In this document: positions 1 through 8,977 of the stretch, piece after piece
Layout of the letters: every line of letters begins with the position of its first letter
How positions within the stretch are numbered: position 1 is the stretch's first letter
The notes under the pieces: model-generated
Databases searched by the model: none
Seen by the model: the letters and a program-made list of their open reading frames with translations, nothing else
Told to the model about the DNA's origin: nothing
Source of the DNA: Pseudomonas sp. GV071
GTDB taxonomy: Bacteria > Pseudomonadota > Gammaproteobacteria > Pseudomonadales > Pseudomonadaceae
DNA length: 64,000 bases
Reading direction: 5' to 3'
Assembly: GCF_003050835.1 (NCBI RefSeq)
Contig: NZ_QAOJ01000002.1
Location: forward strand, 492,529-556,528
Program-made: the position numbers and the translations under genes

Positions 1-1
1 C

Positions 2-43
2 AAAGGCGAACTGGCGCAGGTGCAGCCCACCGCCAATCGTTGA
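2..43 (+). CDS. 3' end of an unidentified gene
   Basis: The last 13 codons of an open frame enter from the left edge and end at TGA, reading KGELAQVQPTANR. A stem-loop terminator follows directly, which supports a plus-strand gene ending here. It is convergent with putA. Thirteen residues are too few to name a family. Confidence 0.4.
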   Translation, partial: KGELAQVQPTANR

Positions 44-51
44 TCGTTGAC

Positions 52-84
52 GTGCAGGCTGGAAATTCCCGCCTGCACTTTTTT
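52..84 (+). terminator. Rho-independent terminator after the left-edge gene
   Basis: GTGCAGGC (52-59) pairs perfectly with GCCTGCAC (71-78) across an 11-nt loop and is followed by six T. It lies 8 bp behind the stop codon of the left-edge gene. Confidence 0.85.
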
Positions 85-321
85 GTTTGTGGATAACCCT
101 AAAATCCCGCACCGGCTGGGTAAGCCGGCGCAGGGCACCGAAGTGCTCTAGGGAAGGCGCGCGTCGCTGGGCGGGTAGCCCTCGCAATGGATGCGATGCG
201 CGTGGCGTTGGCGGCAACTCGGGTGAGTGCAGCGTCAGCCGGGGTCAGGCGCTTGGAGCAAGCGCCTGGGTGCGGCCCGAAGGCCGCGGGGTTCAATTCA
301 AAATTCCATCTCAAAACATCC

Positions 322-406
322 GTCGTCCCAGCGCAGGCTGGGACCCAGAATCTTGAAGGATTTGGTTCAATCCGAAACTCTGGGTCCCAGCCTTCGCTGG
401 GACGAC
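322..406. repeat. Inverted pair of a palindromic intergenic repeat
   Basis: Two about 27-nt arms (322-348 and 380-406) are near-perfect reverse complements with one central mismatch. Each arm is itself palindromic around CCCAGC...GCTGGG. The pair sits just downstream of the putA stop and could act as an mRNA 3'-end stabiliser for putA. It is unlike the REP family found elsewhere in the window. The rest of 85-417 shows no gene I can support. Confidence 0.75.
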
Positions 407-417
407 AGTGGGTTGGC

Positions 418-3400
418 TTAGCCAATCGTCATCAACGACGCATTACCCCCCGCCGCAGCGGTGTTGATGCTCAGCGCGTGCTCAATCAGCAAGCGCTCCA
501 ACGGAATATCCGTCTCGCCTTTGTTCAAGCCATGCACGCCGATAATGGCGCCTTTGCGTTGCGCCGCCAGTTCGCACACGGCACGCAGTTGGTCGGAGTC
601 GCCGTGGTGCAGGATGGCGTCGAAGCTCAAGTCGCTGGTGCTCCAGTCGCTGACCAGTTGGATGCGCTTTTGCACCTCTTTCGGCAGACCGGTGAACAGC
701 TCTTGGGTCAGCGGTAGATCCTGCCAGATCACCTGGCTGCCAACGGCCAGCGCCGCCGCCAGTTGCACCAGCAGATCGCTGCGCTCCTCGGCCAGGCACA
801 GCACCTGTTCGCGTGGCAGCAGGCTGTAGGTGTTGCGCTCGCCGGTCGGGCCGGGCAGCACATGCACGCTGCCGCTTTGCGCCAGTTCGTTGAACTGGGC
901 GCTGAGGGCGGCGAGGTCGGGTTCCTGCTGGGCGGACCAATCGTCGAAGGCTTGCAGGGCTTGGCTCTGTTCGACGGGCAGCTTGCTGGTGCCGCGCAGC
1001 TGTTTGGCCACCGCATCCTGCGGGCGGGTGGACAGCAGGCGGTACATGTACAACGGGCCGCCGGCTTTCGGGCCGGTGCCGGACAGGCCTTCACCACCGA
1101 AGGGCTGCACGCCGACCACGGCGCCAACGATATTGCGGTTGACGTACAGGTTGCCGACCTTGGCGCTGTTCACCACCTGGGCGATGGTCTCGTCGATGCG
1201 GGTGTGCACGCCGAGGGTCAGGCCGTAGCCGCTGGCATTGATCTGCTCCAGCAGGCTGGCGAGGTTGGCGCGCTGGTAGCGGACCACGTGCAGCACCGGG
1301 CCGAAGATCTCCCGTTGCAACTCGCTGAAGCTCTCCAGCTCGATCAGAGTCGGCATCACGAAAGTGCCGCGTTTGATTTCGTCGGCTTTGGCGCGGGCGG
1401 CCTGGAATACGCTGCGGCCTTTTTCGCGCATGGCGGCGATGTGGGCTTCGATGCCGGCTTTGGCCTCGGCGTCGATGACCGGCCCGATATCGGTGCTCAG
1501 GCGCTCCGGGTTGCCGAGGCTGTATTCGGCCATGGCGCCCTTGAGCATTTCGATCACGCGCTCGGCCACGTCTTCCTGCACACACAGCACGCGCAGCGCC
1601 GAACAGCGTTGGCCCGCACTGTCGAAGGCCGACGACAGCACGTCCATCACCACCTGTTCGGTGAGGGCCGAGGAGTCGACGATCATGGTGTTCAAACCGC
1701 CGGTTTCGGCGATCAGTGGAATGGTGCGGCCCTGGGCGTCGAGGCGCCCGGCGATGTTGCGCTGAATGATGCCGGCGACTTCCGTGGAGCCGGTGAACAT
1801 CACGCCGCGCACACGTTCATCGGCAATCAGCCGTGCGCCGACGGTTTCGCCACGGCCCGGCAGCAATTGCACGGCGCCGCCCGGTACGCCGGCTTCCAGC
1901 AGAATGCGCACGGCCTGCGCGGCGATCAGCGGGGTTTGCTCGGCCGGTTTGGCCAGCACGGTATTACCGGCTGCCAGCGCGGCGGCCACTTGGCCGGAGA
2001 AAATCGCCAGCGGGAAGTTCCACGGGCTGATGCACACCACCGGGCCCAGCGGGCGGTGGCTGTCGTTGCTGAAGAAGTCGCGGGCCTGGGCGGCGTAGTA
2101 ACGCAGGAAGTCCACCGCTTCACGCACCTCGGCGATGGCGTTGGCGAAGCTCTTGCCGGCTTCACGGACCAGCAGGCCCATCAGCTGCTGCATTTCCGCT
2201 TCCATCTGGTCGGCGGCGCGTTCCAGTACGGCGGCGCGCTCACCGGCGGTGGTGGCTTGCCAGATCTGGCCGCTGGACACCGCGCAGAGCACGGCGCTTT
2301 TGATATCGGCTTCGCTGGCTTCACTGACATGGCCGACGGTGTCGCGTTGATCGGCCGGGTTTTTCACCGCCTCGGCCGCGCTCGGCGCCGGGGTGTCGCA
2401 ACCGAGCATCGGCAGGGCCACGTAGCGGTTGTTGGTGCTGCTCAGCAGGGCCGAGGACAGCGAACCCAGGCGGTGTTCGTTGGCCAGGTCGATGCCCTCG
2501 GAGTTCAGTCGGGCGTCGCCGTACAGCGCACGCGGCAGGGCGATGCGTGGGTGTGGCAGGCCCAGGCCACCTTCGGCGGCGGCCATCTGCTCGATCTGCA
2601 CAACCGGGTCGAGCACCAGCTCTTTGATGGAAATGCTGTGGTCGGCAATGCGGTTGACGAACGAGGTGTTCGCGCCGTTTTCCAGCAGACGACGCACCAG
2701 GTACGCCAGCAAGGTTTCGTGGCTGCCCACCGGCGCGTAGATGCGGCACGGTCGGTTCAGCTTGCCATCGGCGACCTTGCCCACCACTTGCTCGTACAAC
2801 GGTTCGCCCATGCCGTGCAGGCACTGGAACTCGTACTGACCGGGGTAATAGTTCTGCCCGGCGAGCTGGTAGATGGCCGACAGCGAATGGGCGTTGTGGG
2901 TGGCGAACTGCGGGTAGATGGCTTCCGGCACGGCGAGCAGTTTGCGCGCGCAGGCGATGTAGGAAACGTCGGTGTACGGCTTGCGCGTATACACCGGATA
3001 GCCTTCCAGGCCGTCGACCTGGGCACGTTTGATTTCACTGTCCCAGTAGGCGCCTTTTACCAGACGGATCATCAGGCGATGGCGGCTGCGTTTGGCCAGG
3101 TCGATCACATAATCGATCACATACGGGCAGCGTTTCTGGTAGGCCTGAATGACAAAGCCGATACCGTTCCAGCCGGCCAGCGACGGGTCGAAGCACAGGC
3201 GCTCGAGCAGGTCGAGGGACAGCTCCAGGCGGTCGGCTTCCTCGGCGTCGATGTTGAGGCCGATGTCGTACTGCTTGGCCAATTGCGTGAGGCTGAGCAG
3301 GATCGGGTACAGCTCATCCATCACCCGCTCGTACTGCGCACGGCTGTAGCGTGGGTGCAGTGCCGAAAGTTTGATGGAAATGCCTGGGCCTTCGTAGATG

Positions 3401-4350
3401 CCGCGGCCGTGGGAGGCCTTGCCGATGGCGTGAATCGCCTGCTCGTAGGACGCCAGGTAGCGCTTGGCGTCGGCGTCGGTGAGCGCGGCTTCACCGAGCA
3501 TGTCGTAGGAATAACGGAAGCCTTTGCTCTCCATGCTGGTGGCGTTGGCCAGCGCTTCGGCGATGGTTTCACCGGTGACGAACTGCTCGCCCATCAGGCG
3601 CATGGACATGTCCACGCCCTTGCGAATCAGCGGCTCGCCGCCTTTGCCGATCAGGCGGTTGAGCGAAGTGGCCAGGCCCGCTTCGTTGTGGGTCGCCACC
3701 AACTTGCCGGTGATCAACAGCCCCCAGGAGGCGGCGTTGACGAACATCGACGGGCTGTTGCCCAGGTGCTGGCTCCAGTTGCCGTTGCTGATCTTGTCGC
3801 GGATCAGGGCGTCACGGGTGGCTTTGTCCGGAATGCGCAGCAGCGCTTCGGCCAGGCACATCAGCGCCACACCTTCCTGCGAGGACAGCGAAAACTCCTG
3901 CAGCAACCCCTGCACCAGGCCCTGACGGCCACCGGCGCTCTTCTGGTTACGCAGTTTTTCGGCGATGCCCATGGCCAGCTTGTTGGTCGCTTCGGCCTGG
4001 TCTTTCGGCAAGCGTGCCTGCTCCAGCAGCATGGCCAGCGCTTCCGGCTCCGGGCGACGGTAAGCCGAGGTGATGGCGGCGCGCAGCACCGATTGCGGCA
4101 GGATGCTTTCAGCGAAATCCAGGAAGCATTGCAGGCCTTGTTCGCTCAGGGCTTCCAGTGGTTCTTCACCCAGGGCGGCAGCGATACCGGAGAGCTCCGG
4201 CGGAGTCAGACCGCCTTCCACCTGCTCCAGGTAATTGAAGATCGCTTGCTTGATCAGCCAGTGCGGCGTGCGGTCGATCGACTGTGCTGCCAGCTTGAGA
4301 CGCTCGCGGGTGGCGTCATCAAGTTTTACGCCAAGGGTGGTAGTGGCCAT
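418..4350 (-). CDS. putA: PutA: trifunctional proline dehydrogenase / glutamate-semialdehyde dehydrogenase / repressor
   Basis: Oxidises proline to glutamate in two steps, FAD-dependent PRODH then NAD-dependent GSA dehydrogenase, on the inner face of the membrane. The 1310-aa length matches long PutA proteins. The N-terminus (MATTTLGVKLDD...) is the ribbon-helix-helix DNA-binding domain, so it probably represses its own gene. The middle carries PRODH signatures, including ENGANTSFVNR. The C-terminal half is an aldehyde dehydrogenase with ISPWNFPLAIF, FTGSTEVAG, the Glu motif AETGGLN and the catalytic Cys in SAGQRCSALR. I chose the ATG at 4350, preceded by AGGA, over an upstream in-frame start at 4437 that would add 29 residues before the conserved N-terminus. 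putP is not in the window. GTTGCA-like sites lie upstream. Confidence 0.97.
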   Translation of the reverse strand: MATTTLGVKLDDATRERLKLAAQSIDRTPHWLIKQAIFNYLEQVEGGLTPPELSGIAAALGEEPLEALSEQGLQCFLDFAESILPQSVLRAAITSAYRRPEPEALAMLLEQARLPKDQAEATNKLAMGIAEKLRNQKSAGGRQGLVQGLLQEFSLSSQEGVALMCLAEALLRIPDKATRDALIRDKISNGNWSQHLGNSPSMFVNAASWGLLITGKLVATHNEAGLATSLNRLIGKGGEPLIRKGVDMSMRLMGEQFVTGETIAEALANATSMESKGFRYSYDMLGEAALTDADAKRYLASYEQAIHAIGKASHGRGIYEGPGISIKLSALHPRYSRAQYERVMDELYPILLSLTQLAKQYDIGLNIDAEEADRLELSLDLLERLCFDPSLAGWNGIGFVIQAYQKRCPYVIDYVIDLAKRSRHRLMIRLVKGAYWDSEIKRAQVDGLEGYPVYTRKPYTDVSYIACARKLLAVPEAIYPQFATHNAHSLSAIYQLAGQNYYPGQYEFQCLHGMGEPLYEQVVGKVADGKLNRPCRIYAPVGSHETLLAYLVRRLLENGANTSFVNRIADHSISIKELVLDPVVQIEQMAAAEGGLGLPHPRIALPRALYGDARLNSEGIDLANEHRLGSLSSALLSSTNNRYVALPMLGCDTPAPSAAEAVKNPADQRDTVGHVSEASEADIKSAVLCAVSSGQIWQATTAGERAAVLERAADQMEAEMQQLMGLLVREAGKSFANAIAEVREAVDFLRYYAAQARDFFSNDSHRPLGPVVCISPWNFPLAIFSGQVAAALAAGNTVLAKPAEQTPLIAAQAVRILLEAGVPGGAVQLLPGRGETVGARLIADERVRGVMFTGSTEVAGIIQRNIAGRLDAQGRTIPLIAETGGLNTMIVDSSALTEQVVMDVLSSAFDSAGQRCSALRVLCVQEDVAERVIEMLKGAMAEYSLGNPERLSTDIGPVIDAEAKAGIEAHIAAMREKGRSVFQAARAKADEIKRGTFVMPTLIELESFSELQREIFGPVLHVVRYQRANLASLLEQINASGYGLTLGVHTRIDETIAQVVNSAKVGNLYVNRNIVGAVVGVQPFGGEGLSGTGPKAGGPLYMYRLLSTRPQDAVAKQLRGTSKLPVEQSQALQAFDDWSAQQEPDLAALSAQFNELAQSGSVHVLPGPTGERNTYSLLPREQVLCLAEERSDLLVQLAAALAVGSQVIWQDLPLTQELFTGLPKEVQKRIQLVSDWSTSDLSFDAILHHGDSDQLRAVCELAAQRKGAIIGVHGLNKGETDIPLERLLIEHALSINTAAAGGNASLMTIG

Positions 4351-4467
4351 TGGTTTTTCCTGAGGGGTCGTGCCCGGCGGTGGGAAAACGGCTGCGCGCA
4401 ATGGGGCAGCGTTTTTCACACCGCCTGTGCGGTGCAAATTCAGCGTGGATTAAACCCGCTGGAAGTC

Positions 4468-4636
4468 AAAGGTGCAACTAGGCGCAACCAATTTTTCCGA
4501 AAGCGGTGTAGGCCATGATTGACGCGGTTTAGCGGTGCGTTACCTTTCTGCACTGATGCGGTGCGCACGGGCGTTGACGGGGTTTTGACTGCTACAAAAT
4601 GGATCGTTTTAGCCCCGTTCAGGGAAAAGGTGCAAC
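4468..4636. promoter_or_regulatory. Candidate PutA operator sites upstream of putA
   Basis: The 388-bp gap between putA and the DUF1615 gene has no credible gene. It holds the 11-mer AAAGGTGCAAC twice (4468-4478 and 4626-4636), each containing the reverse complement of GTTGCA, the core reported for E. coli PutA binding sites. A related GGTGCAAAT lies at about 4431. That these are operators is inferred from the repetition and from PutA carrying a DNA-binding domain. Confidence 0.4.
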
Positions 4637-4738
4637 CCGAATTCCCGAGGAGAAATTCGACGAACGTAGCCATCCACTCGAAGCGAACCGCTGGCGGTTA
4701 CGCTTGTCTTCTTTGCGCGCCCCCCATTGGAAGGTCTC

Positions 4739-5839
4739 ATGCCGTCGACATTGATCCGCAGTGAATGGCTACTGGTTTTCGCCGCCCTGGCGCTGGCTGG
4801 TTGTGGGTCGCGCACCGCGCAACCGCCACAACCCAGCCCGGCCGAGATTCAAAGCAAAGTGGTGAAACTGCTGCCAGGTACGCTCAGTGACCGGACCGGC
4901 TGGGCCACTGATATTCAGGTGGCCTTCACCGCCCAGAAACTCGATGCCAGCCGCGAAAACCTCTGCGCTGTGCTCGCCGTCACCGAACAGGAGTCCACGT
5001 ACCAGGCCGACCCGCCGGTACCCGGACTGGGCAAGATCGCCCGGCAGGAAATCGACCGCCGCGCCAGCCGTCTGCATATTCCGGGCTTTCTGGTGAGCGC
5101 CGCGCTGCAACTGCAATCGCCCACCGGCAAGACCTACAACGAGCGTTTGGCCGCCGTGCGTAGCGAAAAGCAGCTAAGCGCAATCTTTGATGACTTCATC
5201 GGCATGGTGCCCCTGGGCGGACAACTGTTCGGCACCTTCAACCCAGTGCACACCGGTGGGCCGATGCAGGTGAGCATCGCCTTTGCCGAACAGCACGCAC
5301 GCAATTACCCCTATTCCTACAACGGCACCCTTCGCCAGGAAGTGTTCAGCCGTCGCGGTGGCCTGTACTTCGGCACGCTGCACTTGCTCGGTTACCCCGC
5401 CGACTACCCCGAACCCCTGTACCGCTTTGCCGACTTCAACGCCGGCTGGTACGCGAGCCGCAACGCCGCCTTTCAGCGCGCGGTCAGCCAGTTGAGCGGC
5501 ATCGAACTGGCGCTGGATGGCGACCTGCTGGTGCCCGGCTCACTGCTGCCCAGCTCCACTGAAAACGCCCTGCGCACCCTCGGCAAACGCCTGGGCGCCA
5601 GCGACACCGCGATCCGTCGCGCCCTTGAGAAAGGCGAGACGCTGGAGTTCGAAGACACCGACCTGTATGCCGATCTATACACGCTCGCCGACCAGCGCGC
5701 CGGCCAACCGGTGCCGCGCGCCATTCTCCCCGGCATCACCCTGCAGAGCCCGAAAATCACCCGCAAACTCACCACTGCCTGGTTTGCCAAGCGGGTCGAT
5801 GAGCGTTATCGGCGGTGTTTGCAGCGGGCTGGGAAGTAG
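4739..5839 (+). CDS. DUF1615-family lipoprotein
   Basis: A 366-aa protein with a lipoprotein signal peptide ending in the lipobox LALAGC, so a lipid-anchored periplasmic or outer-membrane protein. The rest matches DUF1615 as I recall it, with conserved stretches around GPMQVSIAFAEQHARNYPY and RRGGLYFGTLHLLGYPADY. The family is common in Pseudomonas and has no assigned biochemical role. The ATG at 4739 has GGAAGG four bases upstream and is preferred over a TTG four codons earlier. It is divergent from putA, and no operon partner is evident. The 299-bp gap that follows it shows no gene. Confidence 0.85.
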   Translation: MPSTLIRSEWLLVFAALALAGCGSRTAQPPQPSPAEIQSKVVKLLPGTLSDRTGWATDIQVAFTAQKLDASRENLCAVLAVTEQESTYQADPPVPGLGKIARQEIDRRASRLHIPGFLVSAALQLQSPTGKTYNERLAAVRSEKQLSAIFDDFIGMVPLGGQLFGTFNPVHTGGPMQVSIAFAEQHARNYPYSYNGTLRQEVFSRRGGLYFGTLHLLGYPADYPEPLYRFADFNAGWYASRNAAFQRAVSQLSGIELALDGDLLVPGSLLPSSTENALRTLGKRLGASDTAIRRALEKGETLEFEDTDLYADLYTLADQRAGQPVPRAILPGITLQSPKITRKLTTAWFAKRVDERYRRCLQRAGK

Positions 5840-6138
5840 GCGCCGGGCTCCGGCGAATACAGTCCGTCCCAAAGCGCCTATCGCACCACCACCGCTGAAA
5901 AACAGATCAGGTGGTTCGTGAGTCAGTCCTCCACGCTCTCCCGCTGCCCTATGTCCATAATTCGGGATCTCCACAGGGTGGAATTTGCTGCGAACAGTCG
6001 CCTCTTTTGCCGCATATAGGTAGATTGGACCGCAGGTGATGGGGGCCTAAAAATTCAATGAATTTTCCTCAGTAGTAGCGCTCCAAACCCGCAGTGACTC
6101 GTGGGCGCGGTCGCAGGTTTTCGGGGTGGGGTGGGACG

Positions 6139-8250
6139 ATGTCTTTTCTGATGGACAGCCACGCATGCGCGGGGTGGGGTGGTGAGATGGCCGAGCGCAT
6201 TCGAGCGTTCGACTGGTCGAGGACGGATCTCGGCGCCATCGACACCTGGTCCAACAGTCTGCGCACCAATGTGCAGATGCTCCTGGCCTCGCCTGTGCCA
6301 CTGGTGATGCTCTGGGACCGTCCCGGCTACATGATCTACAACGATGCCTACGCCGAGTTCGCCGGCGGCCGTCACCCCTATCTGCTCGGCACCCCGGTCG
6401 AGTTGGGGTGGCCGGAAGTGGCAGACTTCAACCGCAATATCGTCGACGTCTGCCTGGCTGGCGGCACCCTGTCCTACGCCAACAAGGAGTTGGTGCTGCT
6501 GCGCAACGGCCAGCCTGAAGATGTGTGGTTGGACCTGCATTACAGCCCGGTCAGTGACGATCAGGGCGCTCCGGCGGGAGTCATCGCGATAGTGGTCGAA
6601 ACCACCGCGCGAGTGGTTTCCGAGCGTCAGCGCAGCGAAGCCGAAAAAGCATTCCGAGCGGCCGACGAACGCCTGCAACTGGCGCTGAACGCGGGTGCAT
6701 TGTTGGGCTCGTTCGTGTGGGACGTGGCCAAGGATCAGCTGTCGGGCGATGAGCGTTTTGCCCGCACCTTTTCCTACCCGCTGGACCAGCCGCTGGACAA
6801 CCTGCCCATCGCTGGTGCCAACGCGGTGATCCACCCTGATGACTTCCCTCGCGTCGACCGCCTGGTGCAATACACCCTCGAAAAGGGCGGCCCGTACAAC
6901 GCCGAGTACCGCGTTCGCCGTCCCAGCGGCGAGTACCTGTGGGTGCAGGCGAGTGGCCGGTGCGAGTTCGATGGCAATGGCAAACCGCTGCGCTTTCCTG
7001 GCCTTATTTTCGATATTCACGAACGCAAGGTGGCCGAAGAATCGCTGCTGCAACTGACCCGCACCCTTGAGCAGCGGGTCGAGGCCGAAGTGCAGGCGCG
7101 TTCCGATGCTGAAGCACGCCTGCGCCAGGCACAGAAGCTGGAAGCCATCGGCGGCCTTACCGGTGGTGTGGCCCACGACTTCAATAACCTGTTACAGGTG
7201 ATCGCCTCCAACCTGCACCTGCTGGCCCGTCAGGAACCAGATAATGCCAACGTGCAGCGCCGCCTGGGCTCGGCCCTGGCCGCGGTGGAGAAGGGCGCCA
7301 AGCTGTCCTCGCAATTGCTCGCCTTTGCCCGCCAGCAACCGCTGTCGCCGGCGGTGTACAGCCTGCGCAGCCTGTACGACGGTCTGGGTGAAGTATTGCA
7401 GCGGGCGTTGGGGGAGATGATCCACGTCGACCTGCAACTGACCGCCGACCCCTGGAGCGTGCACCTCGACCGCAACCAGTTGGAAAATGCCCTGCTCAAC
7501 CTGGCGCTCAACGCCCGCGACGCCATGCACGGCGAGGGCACTATCCGCATCCATGCCGACAATTTGGTGCTCGACGCCGCCTTCTGCGAAGGCAAAGAAA
7601 TTGCTGCCGGCGACTACGTGCACCTATCCATCGCCGACAGCGGCAGTGGTATGAATGCCGAGGTGCTCGGGCATGCCTTCGAGCCCTTCTTCACCACCAA
7701 ACCCAATGGCCATGGCACCGGGCTGGGGTTGAGCATGGTGTTCGGTTTCGTCAAACAGAGTGGCGGCCATATCGACATGGTCAGCCAGGTCGGCCAGGGC
7801 ACCACCGTGCACCTGTATTTCCCGCGCAGCCTGCTGGCGGAAAACCTTCAGCCAGCGGCCGTGCTCAGCGAAGAGAGCCCTGCCGGCGGGGAGACCATTC
7901 TGGTGGTTGAAGACAACGCTGACGTGCGCTGCACGGTCGACGAGCTGCTGCAACAGCTCGGCTATAACGTGCTGCTGGCCGCCAATGGCGATGCGGCGAT
8001 GGAGATCCTGCAAAACGGCGCGTCCATCGACCTGATCTTCACCGACGTGGTCATGCCCGGCACCGTCAAAAGTGCCGACCTAGCCGCCTGGGCGAAGCTG
8101 CAGAAGCCAACCATCCCGGTGTTGTTCACCTCCGGCCACACCCGCGACATCATTTCGCGCAACCACCAACTCACCCCCGATATCCATCTGCTGAGCAAAC
8201 CTTATGGGCCGCAGGCTTTGATGGACATGCTCAAGCTGGTGCTCGCTTAG
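6139..8250 (+). CDS. PAS-domain hybrid sensor histidine kinase with C-terminal receiver
   Basis: 703 aa, no transmembrane segment, so a cytoplasmic sensor. Order: a short N-terminal motif typical of this family (DSHACAGWGGEMAERIRAFDW), a PAS domain (about 40-150), a second PAS/PAC (about 170-300, HPDDFPRVDRLVQ), HisKA with phospho-acceptor His346 in GGVAHDFNNLLQ, an HATPase domain with N box (NLALNARDAM), G1 (DSGSGM) and GTGLGLS, and a receiver domain whose phosphorylatable Asp is about D636 in FTDVVMPG. The start at 6139 follows a GGTGGGA stretch. An in-frame start at 6094 would add 15 low-complexity residues. No separate response regulator gene is adjacent, so output probably passes through an unlinked partner. 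Signal unknown. Confidence 0.92.
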   Translation: MSFLMDSHACAGWGGEMAERIRAFDWSRTDLGAIDTWSNSLRTNVQMLLASPVPLVMLWDRPGYMIYNDAYAEFAGGRHPYLLGTPVELGWPEVADFNRNIVDVCLAGGTLSYANKELVLLRNGQPEDVWLDLHYSPVSDDQGAPAGVIAIVVETTARVVSERQRSEAEKAFRAADERLQLALNAGALLGSFVWDVAKDQLSGDERFARTFSYPLDQPLDNLPIAGANAVIHPDDFPRVDRLVQYTLEKGGPYNAEYRVRRPSGEYLWVQASGRCEFDGNGKPLRFPGLIFDIHERKVAEESLLQLTRTLEQRVEAEVQARSDAEARLRQAQKLEAIGGLTGGVAHDFNNLLQVIASNLHLLARQEPDNANVQRRLGSALAAVEKGAKLSSQLLAFARQQPLSPAVYSLRSLYDGLGEVLQRALGEMIHVDLQLTADPWSVHLDRNQLENALLNLALNARDAMHGEGTIRIHADNLVLDAAFCEGKEIAAGDYVHLSIADSGSGMNAEVLGHAFEPFFTTKPNGHGTGLGLSMVFGFVKQSGGHIDMVSQVGQGTTVHLYFPRSLLAENLQPAAVLSEESPAGGETILVVEDNADVRCTVDELLQQLGYNVLLAANGDAAMEILQNGASIDLIFTDVVMPGTVKSADLAAWAKLQKPTIPVLFTSGHTRDIISRNHQLTPDIHLLSKPYGPQALMDMLKLVLA

Positions 8251-8421
8251 GCCGCCGAGGGCCTACCTACGTCACATTTTTGCCCTGCAATTGGTCGAAT
8301 CGCCTGAACTCCTGGCGCGGGATGAGAGTCCCAGCCTGGTGTGTGTATTTCTGGATACAAGCGTGTGGATAGACGAATTGAAGCGACCCGGCCGGGCACG
8401 GCGGTCCGCAGAGGGCAACGC

Positions 8422-8667
8422 ATGACTGAATTACAAAGCACCGATGAGCTGCTCGAAGAGCTGTTTGGTGACCCTAAGGCCGCTGCGGCAGCAGCGCGGG
8501 CGCGGCTTACGCAGCCTGCGCGACGCCATGAAGACGTGCAACTGCAACTCGACCCGGAAGTGCTCAGAGCGTTCCGCGCCGCGGGCGGGGACTGGCAACA
8601 GCGCATCAACCTGGCGCTCAGCACCTGGTTGGTAGAGAACGACCCGAAGCAGATTCACAGCGCCTAG
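8422..8667 (+). CDS. BrnA-like antitoxin-family protein (solitary)
   Basis: 81 aa. The C-terminal half (LQLDPEVLRAFRAAGGDWQQRINLALSTWL) resembles the ribbon-helix-helix region of BrnA-type antitoxins, which bind DNA as dimers and neutralise the RelE-fold toxin BrnT. No BrnT-like gene is next to it, so it is either an orphan antitoxin or a regulator of the same fold. The ATG at 8422 has GAGGG upstream. An earlier in-frame start would add 27 residues without family character. A strong bidirectional terminator follows. Confidence 0.65.
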   Translation: MTELQSTDELLEELFGDPKAAAAAARARLTQPARRHEDVQLQLDPEVLRAFRAAGGDWQQRINLALSTWLVENDPKQIHSA

Positions 8668-8684
8668 GCGCCACTTTTGCCAAT

Positions 8685-8719
8685 AAAAAACGGGGCCTCA
8701 AAGGCCCCGTTTTTTATTT
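8685..8719. terminator. Bidirectional Rho-independent terminator
   Basis: CGGGGCCT (8691-8698) pairs with AGGCCCCG (8702-8709) over a 3-nt loop, flanked by AAAAAA on the left and TTTTTTATTT on the right. It can terminate both the BrnA-like gene (+) and the DUF3077 gene (-), which converge here. Confidence 0.93.
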
Positions 8720-8728
8720 ACCCCTCGT

Positions 8729-8977
8729 TTACACCGCGGGATGGCAGGCATCTACCAAGGCGCGGGCCATGTCGTTGAGGTACTGCGCGGTATCGGTTTC
8801 GACGCTTTTGCCGGTGCCGTTGAGCATTAGCCATTCCACGCACTTCATGAGAATGGATGCTTGCTCGAGGGCATAGCCCACTGGCATCCCCGCTTTGACG
8901 CCGAACAGGGCCTTGCCATCGTTCTTGCAGAACGAGACTGCGATGGTGACGGGTTTAGTGCTTTCGGTTGTAGTCAT
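8729..8977 (-). CDS. DUF3077-family small protein
   Basis: 82 aa, soluble. The pattern LFGVKAGMPVGYALEQASILMKCVEWL is that of the small DUF3077 proteins found in many copies in Pseudomonas genomes; none has a known function. The start at 8977 has AGGAGATCC upstream. The gene is preceded by a 5' region of about 260 nt that can fold into several strong hairpins including a terminator (described separately), so its expression may be controlled at the RNA level. It ends in the shared terminator at 8685-8719. Confidence 0.8.
   Translation of the reverse strand: MTTTESTKPVTIAVSFCKNDGKALFGVKAGMPVGYALEQASILMKCVEWLMLNGTGKSVETDTAQYLNDMARALVDACHPAV

Noticed and set aside
763..4518. A very long plus-strand open frame opposite putA (about 1250 codons)
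   Set aside because: It is the antisense of putA in high-GC DNA; its translation is Gly/Ala/His/Arg-rich with no family motif, while the minus strand encodes a complete PutA.
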